A stretch of 64,000 nt of DNA from an uncultured Alistipes sp. (GTDB taxonomy: Bacteria; Bacteroidota; Bacteroidia; Bacteroidales; UBA932). The translations under genes were made by a program, and so were the position numbers. The stretch lies in contig URSC01000004.1 in the NCBI GenBank assembly GCA_900550465.1, positions 128,548 through 192,547 of the forward strand, given 5' to 3'. Position 1 is the stretch's first letter, and each line of letters starts with the position of its first letter. Positions 1 to 8,664 of this stretch are shown in pieces. The notes under the pieces were generated by a model that saw only the letters and a list, made by a program, of their open reading frames with translations, did not search any database and was not told the DNA's origin.

Positions 1-1
1 T

Positions 2-454
2 ACCGTTCATAATATCTACGATAATGAAGGGAATGTCGTGGATGAACGGATGTTCAGAAAAGACTTGATGGAATCAGAGGGGACAAAACAGGTGATCTCG
101 CTGTCAGGTCCGCTGTTCTCGGCTCTGAAAAACGGAACAATCCTGCTTGTAGACGAACTGGACATCCGCCTGCATCCGATGCTTACCAGAAGCATTGTCC
201 AGCTGTTCATGGATAAGAATACAAATCCCAACGGAGCGCAACTTGTATGTACTACACACGATACCAACTTGCTCAATCTCGCGTATTTGCGTAGAGATCA
301 GATCTGGTTCACAGAGAAAGACAGGACCGACTCCAGCGTTCTCTATTCCCTTGTCGAGTTCAAGGATGACCGTGGGGTCAAGGTCCGTAATGACCGAAGC
401 ATTGAGAAGGATTATATCGAGGGACGTTTTGGGGCGATTCCGTTTTTACGTTAA
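2..454 (+). CDS. AAA family ATPase, C-terminal half (AbiLi/RloA-like), cut by window edge
   Basis: The reading frame is open to the left edge, so the N-terminal part with the Walker A loop lies outside the window. What is visible is the end of an ABC/SMC-type ATPase: Walker B motif ILLVDELD followed by RLHP, then a switch-histidine region CTTHDTNLL about 40 residues later. This arrangement is typical of AAA_15/AAA_21 ATPases. The gene ends 11 bases before an RloB-family gene. ATPase plus RloB is the known composition of AbiL-type abortive infection modules, where the ATPase is thought to sense or gate and RloB acts as the effector. That role is inferred here from family and neighbour. Confidence 0.8.
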   Translation, partial: TVHNIYDNEGNVVDERMFRKDLMESEGTKQVISLSGPLFSALKNGTILLVDELDIRLHPMLTRSIVQLFMDKNTNPNGAQLVCTTHDTNLLNLAYLRRDQIWFTEKDRTDSSVLYSLVEFKDDRGVKVRNDRSIEKDYIEGRFGAIPFLR

Positions 455-465
455 ATGTTCATACT

Positions 466-1158
466 ATGGGACTTATTCCAAAATACAAGAGAGAGAAGCA
501 AAAACTGATAAGGCGCGAGGCGAAAGCTGCAAAGAAGCGTGGAGAAAAAGTGCGGTCCAAAATAGTCCGTTTTCTTATTGTATGTGAGGGAAGTGAGACC
601 GAACCCAATTATTTTGAATCCTTTATTGCCGACAATTATTCTCAGGTGTTGTCTCCAATTGTTAGAGGGGGAGGACGTTCTACATGTTCGTTGGTAAAGT
701 GGGCAAAAGAGAAAAAAGATGAGCTTGAGCGGGCAAGTCAACTTAGATTTGACAGGGTATGGGTAGTGTTCGACAAAGATGACAATAATGATTTCGACAA
801 AGCAATAGAGATGGCTAGAAAATATGGGTTCCAGGTAGCGTGGAGCAACGAAGCCTTTGAACTGTGGTTTCTGCTTCACTTTCAGTATTGCGACACAGCG
901 ATAAGCCGCACTGCCTATATCGAGAAACTTGAAGGTAAAATACGTGAGTGCAAGGGATATAAGACTTACCGGTATGAGAAGAATTCTAAGAAAATGTATG
1001 ACATAATTACATCTTTGGGAAATGAAAAATCAGCCATATCATATGCCAGGCACTTGAGATCAACCTACTCGAAGGAGCAAAAATTTTCAGAGCACAATCC
1101 TTGTTCTACGGTAGACCGCTTGATAGAAGAGCTCAGGTGTCCGGAGAAGTTTTTGTAA
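466..1158 (+). CDS. RloB-like protein (AbiLii-type TOPRIM-like effector)
   Basis: This 230-aa protein has a basic N-terminus (residues 1-32, rich in Lys and Arg), then the family motif VCEGSETEPNYFE at about 40-51 and an acidic cluster FDKDDNND at about 102-109. Together these give the Glu and Asp-x-Asp pattern of a TOPRIM-like metal site, as expected for the RloB family. It follows the truncated ATPase gene by 11 bases and is probably co-transcribed with it. RloB proteins occur next to AAA ATPases in restriction loci and in AbiL phage-exclusion modules. A nucleic-acid-cleaving effector role is inference from the fold. Confidence 0.85.
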   Translation: MGLIPKYKREKQKLIRREAKAAKKRGEKVRSKIVRFLIVCEGSETEPNYFESFIADNYSQVLSPIVRGGGRSTCSLVKWAKEKKDELERASQLRFDRVWVVFDKDDNNDFDKAIEMARKYGFQVAWSNEAFELWFLLHFQYCDTAISRTAYIEKLEGKIRECKGYKTYRYEKNSKKMYDIITSLGNEKSAISYARHLRSTYSKEQKFSEHNPCSTVDRLIEELRCPEKFL

Positions 1159-1283
1159 AGATGCGGAAGGTAGGTTGCATTTTTAGTTCATAGGAATGAT
1201 TAACACTTGTGTTAAATTTTTTTTGTACGGCTGTGGAGCCAAGAGGCGTAATGACCGGGGGCTCTGTCCATACTGATATTTGT

Positions 1284-1754
1284 TTAAATGGGAACAGAAA
1301 GTGAAACAGATCGCTCTTTCTGAAATTCATCATCCCAAGTTATTCTCAACTTGATCGTTTTTGAGTGTCCTTCACAAAATGAAAGGCGTTCTTCTATGTA
1401 GGATTGAGGATTTATGATGTCATATGGGCCAAATTCCGTATGGAGTATCCTGGACATTTCATCTTTAGTGGACAGTATTTCTATTTTGATATTTTTAGCA
1501 TCTGCTTTTCCTGCATTGACAAATCGTATTTTCGCGCTCCCTTTATGACCATGAATTATAGCAGCTTTCATTTCTGCCATTTTCTCTTTGACTTCTTCTT
1601 TTTCAAATTGTCTGATTTGCAACTCATTAAGTTTGGCCTCTTGTTCTTTTAATTTTTTGTCATGTTTAAAATAAGCAAAAATACCGCCTACAGCGACTAG
1701 GCCTGACAGTATTATATCACTCCAATTTTTAAGAAAAGAGATAAAACTATTCAT
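1284..1754 (-). CDS. Small membrane-anchored protein with coiled coil and beta-rich C-terminus
   Basis: I do not recognise this 156-aa protein as a named family. It has one hydrophobic segment near residues 14-29 (ILSGLVAVGGIFAYF), then a charged helical stretch (about 30-66, rich in Lys, Glu and Gln) that should form a coiled coil. The remaining 90 residues look like alternating beta strands, possibly an immunoglobulin-like or CARDB-like domain. It starts 4 bases after the stop of the upstream zinc-ribbon gene, so the two are almost certainly translated from one message. The pair sits between an AbiL-like module and a restriction-modification operon but on the opposite strand. A defence role is only a guess from location. 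Confidence 0.6.
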   Translation of the reverse strand: MNSFISFLKNWSDIILSGLVAVGGIFAYFKHDKKLKEQEAKLNELQIRQFEKEEVKEKMAEMKAAIIHGHKGSAKIRFVNAGKADAKNIKIEILSTKDEMSRILHTEFGPYDIINPQSYIEERLSFCEGHSKTIKLRITWDDEFQKERSVSLSVPI

Positions 1755-1758
1755 TTGC

Positions 1759-2016
1759 TTATTTGAATTTTACAAACTTATTTCCCTTAAATGCTTTTTT
1801 AAATTCATCCTGAATGTACTTGGCCGTATTTTTCTTGATCTGCTCTTTTACTTCATCAATGGTATCAGTATTAAGCTCTTTTAATTCTTCTATTCCGCCA
1901 AAGTACTCTCTGTTGCAAAATGTGCATTTGACATATGATTTGTCTTCGTTGAACTCAAATTTGTCATCACATCCGCATGTGGCACAGCGCAATTTTAAAG
2001 AGTATTCTGTTTGCAT
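1759..2016 (-). CDS. Zinc-ribbon protein
   Basis: This 85-aa protein has two CxxC knuckles, CATC at about residues 11-14 and CTFC at about 31-34, which form a classic zinc ribbon. It is followed by an acidic and lysine-rich helical tail. It precedes the membrane-anchored coiled-coil gene with only 4 bases between them. Zinc ribbons of this size often mediate nucleic-acid or protein contacts, and no enzymatic motif is visible. The function is unknown. Confidence 0.65.
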   Translation of the reverse strand: MQTEYSLKLRCATCGCDDKFEFNEDKSYVKCTFCNREYFGGIEELKELNTDTIDEVKEQIKKNTAKYIQDEFKKAFKGNKFVKFK

Positions 2017-2277
2017 GGTCTATTGTGTTTAATTACTTGTCAGTTAAATAAAAAACATAAATGAAGGCGTGCTTTATGTAACTTAGAGCGTCAACAGCTA
2101 TCCCTCATTATGTTTAGGCTCAGCCATATGGCAAAGTTCGCTATAATATAGATAATTTGCAAACAATTAGCATACTTTGTAGTGACAATAGTGCAGACTG
2201 ACATTGAACATCTCAGTCTTTTCTATAATAGGAAGGGTAAATGGGACAATTCTGTTCGCTCATTTATGGAAAATCCC
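2017..2277. other. Intergenic region between divergent units
   Basis: About 260 AT-rich bases lie between the minus-strand zinc-ribbon gene and the promoter of the restriction-modification operon. I see no convincing open reading frame, RNA gene or strong hairpin. Confidence 0.5.
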
Positions 2278-2285
2278 TATCTTTG
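2278..2285 (+). promoter_or_regulatory. Bacteroidetes -7 promoter box of the methyltransferase operon
   Basis: The sequence TATCTTTG matches the Bacteroidetes consensus TAnnTTTG and lies 25 bases upstream of the methyltransferase start codon. No strong -33 TTTG partner is seen. Confidence 0.55.
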
Positions 2286-2310
2286 TCAATTAGTACTAAT
2301 CAGAAAATAG

Positions 2311-3492
2311 ATGCCTAAAAAGAAGCAATATACTTTCATCGACCTGTTTGCCGGAATCGGAGGATTCCATCAAGCCATGGATCAGTTTGGTGGGAAATGT
2401 GTCTTTGCTTGTGATATAGATCCGGACTGTCGGAAAACATATGAAGTTAATTATGGAATAAAACCAGCCGGAGATATCACGCAGATTCATGCTGGCGAGA
2501 TTCCTCCTCATGATATTCTTTTTGCAGGTTTTCCCTGTCAGTCATTTTCTAAAGCAGGAAAAAGATTAGGATTTGAAGATGAGACAAAGGGAACGCTATT
2601 CTTTGATATATGCAGAATACTAGAATACCACAAACCAAAATATGCGCTTCTTGAAAATGTCAGAAATTTAGCGACTCATGATCATGGTAATACTTGGCGT
2701 GTAATCCACGATAAATTAATTTCTCTTGGATATGATTTACTTCCATCTCCTGTGATCTTCAGCCCTCATTATATTGGAATTCCTCAGCATAGGGAACGAG
2801 TTTATATTATGTGTGTCAGGAAAGATGTGGGAAATGTTAAGCCTTTTATATTCAAAAAAAACAAGATTGAACATTGTTCCATAGAAACTATTCTTCAAGA
2901 TGACAACGAAATCAATAATATAAGTGATTATAAAATATCGGAAGAGACAGTTGGTTTAATTGATTTGTGGAATGAATTTATCCAAAATATAAAAGTTGAT
3001 AAACTGCCTGGTTTTCCTATTTGGTCCGAATATCTTCACGATATTCACGACAATGAGGATATATTACAATATCCATCCTGGAAACAAAATTTCATACGAA
3101 AGAATAACGAACTATATTTAAACAACAAAGAGTTTATTGACGAATGGCTTCTCAGGGCAAAAAACAATGCATTGTTTTTTGGCGCGAAAGCCAAATTGGA
3201 ATGGCAGGCAGGACAAACAGATAGTCCGGACATTTGGAAACAAATTTTCCAGTTTCGTCCCTCTGGAATCAGAGTTAAGGTAAATACATATTTTCCTGCC
3301 CTTGTGGCAATTGTACAAACCTCAATTATCGGCCCAAGAAAAAGATTTCTTACGCCTAGAGAATGTGCTAGACTACAATGTTTCCCCGATGATTTTATTC
3401 CTGACGCTAAGTCTGCGCAAGCATACAAGCAGTTTGGAAACGCAGTAAATGTCGAGTGCGTAAAATTATTTATCAAACATATGCTCAAATAG
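2311..3492 (+). CDS. DNA (cytosine-5-)-methyltransferase
   Basis: This 393-aa enzyme carries the C5-methyltransferase motifs in order: motif I FAGIGGF (about 13-19) for SAM, motif IV GFPCQSFS (73-80) with catalytic Cys76, motif VI ENV (115-117), a long variable target-recognition region (about 190-335), then motif IX RECARLQ and motif X FGNAVNV near the C-terminus. It should methylate cosine residues, that is cytosine C5, in a specific short site using SAM. It is directly upstream of McrB-like and McrC/LlaJI-like genes, as in LlaJI- and BsuMI-type restriction systems, where the methyltransferase protects self DNA. The next gene starts 8 bases downstream. Confidence 0.95.
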   Translation: MPKKKQYTFIDLFAGIGGFHQAMDQFGGKCVFACDIDPDCRKTYEVNYGIKPAGDITQIHAGEIPPHDILFAGFPCQSFSKAGKRLGFEDETKGTLFFDICRILEYHKPKYALLENVRNLATHDHGNTWRVIHDKLISLGYDLLPSPVIFSPHYIGIPQHRERVYIMCVRKDVGNVKPFIFKKNKIEHCSIETILQDDNEINNISDYKISEETVGLIDLWNEFIQNIKVDKLPGFPIWSEYLHDIHDNEDILQYPSWKQNFIRKNNELYLNNKEFIDEWLLRAKNNALFFGAKAKLEWQAGQTDSPDIWKQIFQFRPSGIRVKVNTYFPALVAIVQTSIIGPRKRFLTPRECARLQCFPDDFIPDAKSAQAYKQFGNAVNVECVKLFIKHMLK

Positions 3493-3500
3493 AATTAAGT

Positions 3501-4781
3501 ATGGTACCTTTCGTAGAAACAATAAAAACAAAAGAAGCATTAATTGAAGAATGCAAGAAGGGTTTTAAAGATTACCAAAGTGGTAAAATCTCCAAAAATG
3601 ATTTCTGCATGTACTTTGGGTTCACTCATGGAGAAGCCATAACAAAATTCTACCCTTCTAATCCAGGCGAACTACTAACAGATGGAGGATTTAACTCTGG
3701 AAGTGAAGCATATTTCAATGGAGGAATTAATGCATGGAAAAATCTACGAGATGGTAAATACACATTTCCTCTGATTAAAGTAAGTAGTTCTAATGACTTT
3801 CATAAAAGTAATGCTCCTCTTCAGAAAATCTGGTTCGGTACTCCAGGCAGCGGAAAGTCATATGCTGTAAAGAAGTTCATAAAGGACAGGAACGGAGAGA
3901 TGTTCCGTACTACTTTCCATCCTGACAGTGACTATGCGACATTTGTGGGTTCGTACAAGCCTGTGAAGAAAGACAATGGCCTGACATATGAATTTGTCCC
4001 GCAAACTTTTACGGAAGCATATATGGCAGCATGGAAAGAGCATGGTGAAGAGTCCGGTAAAGAAATATTCCTAGTCATCGAGGAAATTAACCGTGGAAAC
4101 TGCGCCCAGATATTCGGTGACATTTTCCAACTGCTTGACCGTGGCGCGGACGGAATGTCTGAGTATCCTATAAAGGCAGACAAAGACCTCTGCAAGTATC
4201 TGGAATCAGATGAAGCCCTCGGCTCTGGCCATCCCGGCATTGCCGGAGGCAACTTGCGGCTTCCTGCCAACCTACACATCTATGCGACCATGAATACTTC
4301 TGACCAGAGCCTCTTCCCGATGGACAGTGCGTTTAAGCGGCGTTGGGACTGGGAGTATGTCCCCATTGACCTGAAATGTCTGGAGTCACAGTTCAAAATC
4401 ACCATAGGTGATACAGTCTACAGTTGGCCGTCATTTCTTGAAAAGGTCAATGAGCGTATCCATACACTCTCCGACTCCGAAGACAAGCAGATGGGCAACT
4501 TCATCATAAAGAACGATGTGGGAGTGGAAGAGTTCAAGAGCAAAGTGATGTTCTACCTCTGGAGCGAAGTGTGCAAGGAATACGAGAAGTCCGGTTCATT
4601 CTTCAAGAACAAACGCAGCGGTGATGCAGAGTTCACTTTCAACAGTCTCTTTCCCACAAACGATGTGACAAACTCCATCCTCCAGGGTTTTATGGAATAT
4701 CTTGGAGTGGATGCAGTTTCTACTCCTCAGCCATCAGGACAGCCTGATACCGATAGCGAATCACACTCAGAAGCACAGTAA
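3501..4781 (+). CDS. McrB-like AAA+ restriction subunit (NTPase)
   Basis: This is the motor subunit of a McrBC/LlaJI-type restriction enzyme. The ATG at 3501 gives 426 aa and clears the methyltransferase stop; an in-frame alternative at 3456 would overlap that gene. Residues 1-105 form an N-terminal part, possibly for DNA recognition. They are followed by Walker A GTPGSGKS (113-120), the McrB signature EEINRGN in Walker B, sensor-1 ATMNTSDQS, and the arginine-finger region SAFKRRW. The stop overlaps the start of the next gene by one base (TAATG), indicating coupled translation and a complex. McrB proteins usually use GTP; nucleotide preference cannot be read from the sequence. Confidence 0.9.
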   Translation: MVPFVETIKTKEALIEECKKGFKDYQSGKISKNDFCMYFGFTHGEAITKFYPSNPGELLTDGGFNSGSEAYFNGGINAWKNLRDGKYTFPLIKVSSSNDFHKSNAPLQKIWFGTPGSGKSYAVKKFIKDRNGEMFRTTFHPDSDYATFVGSYKPVKKDNGLTYEFVPQTFTEAYMAAWKEHGEESGKEIFLVIEEINRGNCAQIFGDIFQLLDRGADGMSEYPIKADKDLCKYLESDEALGSGHPGIAGGNLRLPANLHIYATMNTSDQSLFPMDSAFKRRWDWEYVPIDLKCLESQFKITIGDTVYSWPSFLEKVNERIHTLSDSEDKQMGNFIIKNDVGVEEFKSKVMFYLWSEVCKEYEKSGSFFKNKRSGDAEFTFNSLFPTNDVTNSILQGFMEYLGVDAVSTPQPSGQPDTDSESHSEAQ

Positions 4782-6535
4782 TGAGAATCCTCTTTGAAGA
4801 CCAGACCTACAGCCCCGACCTTTTGAAAGCATGGGGACTTGAAGCGTTCATGTTCACAGGTAGGGACGGAAGTGATGCCATACTCCCGTATGTCGGCTAT
4901 GTTCATTCTTCAAAGATCAACGACTCCATCTTCATCCTGCCCAAAGTCTTCCTCTTTCAGGGAACCGGGAATATTGACCAGAAAAACTCCAAACCTGAAA
5001 TAGCATTCGGCAAATACGGCATTGAGGATGTCATGGAAATATCCCCGGAACGGAATATCCTCAAACAGGACGGACTTGACAGAGTGCTGTTCGGACTTTC
5101 GACATGGATATACCGGGCCATCGACAAATATTCTGCACGTCATTCCCATAGCGACATCATCCGACGCTCTCACATACAGGGAGTTACTTCGCATAGCGGA
5201 GACAGCGACTCGACTCTTTTGGACACCATCCTCGCGCTGCTTGATTTCAACAGAGAGCACTCCAATCTGTTCACATACATAACGATAATCAGTTCCACCG
5301 GCAAGGACAAGATACACTGGGCGAAGACCATCAGCAAAGTCCGGCCAGTCATCCAGGACGGCGAACCTTATTATACCGAGTTTCGCAGCAAGAGCAAGGC
5401 CGTCAACTACGATGAGCAACTGATAGTTCTCTACTATTCCGTCCTGCAATACCTCAACAGACAATATTTCTTTCCCGTCAGGACGAACTTCAACTACGAC
5501 CTCATCACGCCCCCCAAGATAGAATCATTGATAGAGTCCGGCCGAGGAACCAAACTTCTGCGCACAATCCGCCGCAGATACTTCAAGGATGAACTTGTCC
5601 GTCTCTGGAAACTCCTTTACGCCTTCTTTGACAAGTCGGAATCCATCCGCTCCGGTAAGACCCGGGACGAAGCCCTCCTTGCCCGCTCGTTCAACCTTGT
5701 TTTCGAAGAGATGGTTGACTGTCTCATTGGAAATGAGGATAAGGATGAAGATGGCATCCTCTCACGCCTGAAGGACAACAAAGACGGCAAAAGGATAGAC
5801 CATATCTATAAAGACCGCTCAATGCTTGACGACGGTCAGATCTACTACATAGGTGACAGCAAATACTATTTCTACGGATCGGACATAGGACCGGAATCCA
5901 TCTACAAGCAGTTCACCTACGCCAAGAACATCATTCAGTTGAATATTGACATTTTCAACAAGGAGGAGCAGAGACGCAGGCCGGAAGAAAAAGCCGTTAT
6001 CAGAGGTGTCCGTTACCGTGACCCGCTCACAGAGGGCTACAACCCTACCCCTAACTTCTTTGTCCGGGGTTATATCCATCCGGACGACCTCACTGAAGGC
6101 CATGCAGACTACGGCAATGACCGCCTCAAACGCTTCCGCAGGCAGGACATACCGATAAACAGCCATTTTCCCGGACGGCCTTTTGACCGCGACACCCTAG
6201 TGCTTACGGCCTATAACATCAACTTTCTCTTTGTCCTCGCCTCGTATGTAAACACTGCCGACAACGACAACATTCGCACACGTATCCATGACTGCTTCCG
6301 GAAAGACCTCATCAGAGTATATAACGAAAAATACGACTTTTTCAAAGTCACGCCGTTAAAGGACGACATTCCTACATTTGTTCGTAGGTATTTTCAAGAA
6401 TATATAGGCAGAATGTATCATCCGGAAAGAGCCGGTTTTATATGGTTTGCATTCGATAAAGGTAGTGAGAATATCACAACCTTATGTGCTTCTTTAGGAG
6501 TAGACGTTTTAATAGAACCAGCGCTGCTTGTCTGA
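4781..6535 (+). CDS. LlaJI/McrC-like restriction endonuclease subunit
   Basis: This 584-aa partner of the upstream McrB-like ATPase is of the LlaJI family type. The N-terminal 200 residues correspond to the McrC-like adaptor that binds the motor. The C-terminal half has a PD-(D/E)xK-type nuclease core with IDHIY followed by YYIGDSKYY (about residues 354-362), where the GDSK element supplies Asp and Lys. The three genes (methyltransferase, McrB, McrC/LlaJI) form one operon with overlapping or near-overlapping ends and together make a complete restriction-modification system. In LlaJI-like systems the enzyme cuts unmethylated sites, unlike classical McrBC, which cuts methylated DNA. Which applies here cannot be told from sequence alone. 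Confidence 0.85.
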   Translation: MRILFEDQTYSPDLLKAWGLEAFMFTGRDGSDAILPYVGYVHSSKINDSIFILPKVFLFQGTGNIDQKNSKPEIAFGKYGIEDVMEISPERNILKQDGLDRVLFGLSTWIYRAIDKYSARHSHSDIIRRSHIQGVTSHSGDSDSTLLDTILALLDFNREHSNLFTYITIISSTGKDKIHWAKTISKVRPVIQDGEPYYTEFRSKSKAVNYDEQLIVLYYSVLQYLNRQYFFPVRTNFNYDLITPPKIESLIESGRGTKLLRTIRRRYFKDELVRLWKLLYAFFDKSESIRSGKTRDEALLARSFNLVFEEMVDCLIGNEDKDEDGILSRLKDNKDGKRIDHIYKDRSMLDDGQIYYIGDSKYYFYGSDIGPESIYKQFTYAKNIIQLNIDIFNKEEQRRRPEEKAVIRGVRYRDPLTEGYNPTPNFFVRGYIHPDDLTEGHADYGNDRLKRFRRQDIPINSHFPGRPFDRDTLVLTAYNINFLFVLASYVNTADNDNIRTRIHDCFRKDLIRVYNEKYDFFKVTPLKDDIPTFVRRYFQEYIGRMYHPERAGFIWFAFDKGSENITTLCASLGVDVLIEPALLV

Positions 6536-6663
6536 ATTGTTAGTTATGCGTGCCACAGAAGAATGTGTAGAATCAATCTGTCATGAGCAGTAGCCGAACT
6601 ATTCCTGACTTGTTGTAAATAAGTTCTATATTGCGCGAAAATATAACTTGATGTGTAATAACT

Positions 6664-7437
6664 ATGAGTGTATCTAGAAATATTTGGTCAAAAGAAGAGT
6701 TGATAGTGGCTCTTTCATTGTATTTTCAATTGCCGTTCGGTAGGCTGAACCATACGACAAAGGAAGTAATAGAATTGGCAGGGATAATTGGACGTACGCC
6801 CAATTCGGTAGCATTACGTTTGTCAAATTATGCGGCATGTGATCCATATATTATCAATTCTGGACGAAAAGGGATGCAGGGAGGTGTTTCTGTTTGTATG
6901 CCGGTATGGAAAGAATATGAACATGACCGAGAAAAACTTTTTTATGATGCGGAAATGATACTTGCTGACATGAAGAACGAAACCATAGAAAAACGATTAA
7001 AAATAAATTATGTGGATTTGGAAGGGAAAGATAAGTTGTCCTATATAAAACAGCGTGTGAACCAAGATGCTTTCAGGGCAATGATTCTAAATAACTACGC
7101 AGGGAGGTGCGCAATAACAGGAATAAATATTGAATCATTATTAGTGGCAAGCCATATAATACCATGGTCCATAAATGATAGAGAAAGGTTAAACCCTGAA
7201 AACGGTATTTGTCTGTCCCCACTATATGATAAGGCTTTTGATTGCGGACTTATAAGTATTCTTCCAAATTACGAGATAGTGTTGTCGAAGGAATTAAAAG
7301 AGTATCGAAACGAAATCTTTTATAATGTGAGTTTTGCGCCAATAGAGCATACTAAAATAGTTTTGCCTGAAGAGCATAGACCAAATCCTGTATTCTTACA
7401 ATACCATATGGAAAATATCTTTGCAGCACATAATTAA
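6664..7437 (+). CDS. HNH endonuclease
   Basis: This 257-aa protein has an N-terminal helical region with the pattern of a DNA-binding SPxxR-like domain (residues about 8-60, IIGRTPNSVALRLSN). The C-terminal HNH nuclease has CAITG, then ASHIIPW, then NPENGICLSPLYDKAFD. This is the HNH_2-type fold used by restriction enzymes, with the first His in SHII and the Asn/His partners in the NPENG and LYDKAFD segments. It lies 128 bases behind the McrBC-like operon on the same strand and is probably a separate or auxiliary restriction factor. Confidence 0.85.
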   Translation: MSVSRNIWSKEELIVALSLYFQLPFGRLNHTTKEVIELAGIIGRTPNSVALRLSNYAACDPYIINSGRKGMQGGVSVCMPVWKEYEHDREKLFYDAEMILADMKNETIEKRLKINYVDLEGKDKLSYIKQRVNQDAFRAMILNNYAGRCAITGINIESLLVASHIIPWSINDRERLNPENGICLSPLYDKAFDCGLISILPNYEIVLSKELKEYRNEIFYNVSFAPIEHTKIVLPEEHRPNPVFLQYHMENIFAAHN

Positions 7438-7456
7438 GATTATGATAGATATAGCT

Positions 7457-7516
7457 ACATTATTTTAATCAAGATTAAATAATGTAAACCGTCAATATGC
7501 CGTAAAAAAATTACGG
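7457..7516. terminator. Two hairpins after the HNH gene
   Basis: Positions 7457-7485 form an inverted repeat (ACATTATTT..AATC / GATTAAATAATGT) with one bulged base and a 2-base loop. Positions 7500-7516 form CCGTAA-AAAAA-TTACGG. Lying just past the HNH stop, the first is a plausible transcription terminator. There is no long T tract, so this is uncertain. Confidence 0.4.
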
Positions 7517-7531
7517 AATAGAAAAATTTGC

Positions 7532-7539
7532 TATATTTG
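7532..7539 (+). promoter_or_regulatory. Bacteroidetes -7 promoter box of the second ATPase/TOPRIM pair
   Basis: TATATTTG matches TAnnTTTG 24 bases upstream of the ATPase start codon, so the following two genes have their own promoter. Confidence 0.55.
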
Positions 7540-7563
7540 AAACATATTTCAATTTCATAGGAT

Positions 7564-8664
7564 ATGCTGACAAAGTTTGCAGTTACAAATTACCGTGGTT
7601 TCAAGGACCGGATAGAGTGGGATTTATCTCACCCGAGCAACTACGAGTTCAACACTCACGTCATAAAGGACGGTGTGGTAAAGAACGGTATTGTGTATGG
7701 TCCGAACGGGTCCGGAAAGACTAATTTCAGCCTGGCGTTGTTCGACATTGAGAATCATTTGTCTCAGAAATGGAAAAAGCAGGATTATTACCAAAATTTC
7801 ATTTATGCAGGAAGGGAAAACCTGACTGTGGATTTTGAGTACACATTTAGGTTCGGCAAGGATCTGATTCAGTATGACTATTCTAAAAATGCTGCCGGTC
7901 TTTTGGTGTCTGAAAAATTGAATGTGAATGGTTCGGATATTTTTAAAAAAGGAGTGGGCACATTTGAGATGTACAGTCCCTTATTTCCTGTCGGGCCATC
8001 TGTCGAGGAGAATATCAAGGCCAATGCGAATAACATTTCTATAATAAATTATCTGCTGACATCTTATCCCTTGAATGCAGATAATTACTTGATCAAACTG
8101 CAGCAGTTCGTCGGCTCAATGTTGTGGTTCCGTAATCTGGATATCCGGGAGTTTATAGGTCTGGACAACAGTGTAACAATGCTGGATGAATACATCATAT
8201 CAAATAAGTTGATGGACGATTTTGCAGAATTTTTGGAGAAGGTCAGTGGACAGAATTTTGAGTTTGTTTCGGACCAGACGGGCAAGTTGCTGTTCTGTAA
8301 AATCAATAAGGCAGTAGTGCCGTTCCAGGTAATTGCATCGACTGGAACAAGGTCGTTACAGTTGCTGTATTTTTGGATACATAAGATGAAAGACTCAGCC
8401 TCATTCGTATTCATAGACGAATTTGATGCCTTCTATCATTTTAAATTGGCTTTCGAGGTGTGCCGACGGTTGTTTTCCTTGAATTGCCAGGTGTTCACTT
8501 CGTCGCATAATACGTACTTGATGACGAATGACCTGCTGCGTCCTGACTGCAACTTCATCTTGAACAATAATAAAATCAAGCCGTTAAGTGAATGTACGGA
8601 CAAAGAACTTCGTTTCGGTCACAATATAGAGAAATTATTTAGAGGGGGGACATTTGAGGTATGA
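7564..8664 (+). CDS. AAA family ATPase (AAA_15-like), partner of a TOPRIM protein
   Basis: This 366-aa ABC/SMC-like ATPase has Walker A GPNGSGKT (46-53), a short helical insertion, Walker B FVFIDEFD (about 279-286) and switch region TSSHNTYL. It is related in design to the partial ATPase at the left edge but smaller and divergent. Its stop overlaps the next gene by 4 bases (ATGA), so the two products are made together. By analogy with AbiL, PARIS and OLD-type modules the ATPase should sense an infection cue and control the TOPRIM partner. The exact system name is not clear from sequence. Confidence 0.8.
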   Translation: MLTKFAVTNYRGFKDRIEWDLSHPSNYEFNTHVIKDGVVKNGIVYGPNGSGKTNFSLALFDIENHLSQKWKKQDYYQNFIYAGRENLTVDFEYTFRFGKDLIQYDYSKNAAGLLVSEKLNVNGSDIFKKGVGTFEMYSPLFPVGPSVEENIKANANNISIINYLLTSYPLNADNYLIKLQQFVGSMLWFRNLDIREFIGLDNSVTMLDEYIISNKLMDDFAEFLEKVSGQNFEFVSDQTGKLLFCKINKAVVPFQVIASTGTRSLQLLYFWIHKMKDSASFVFIDEFDAFYHFKLAFEVCRRLFSLNCQVFTSSHNTYLMTNDLLRPDCNFILNNNKIKPLSECTDKELRFGHNIEKLFRGGTFEV

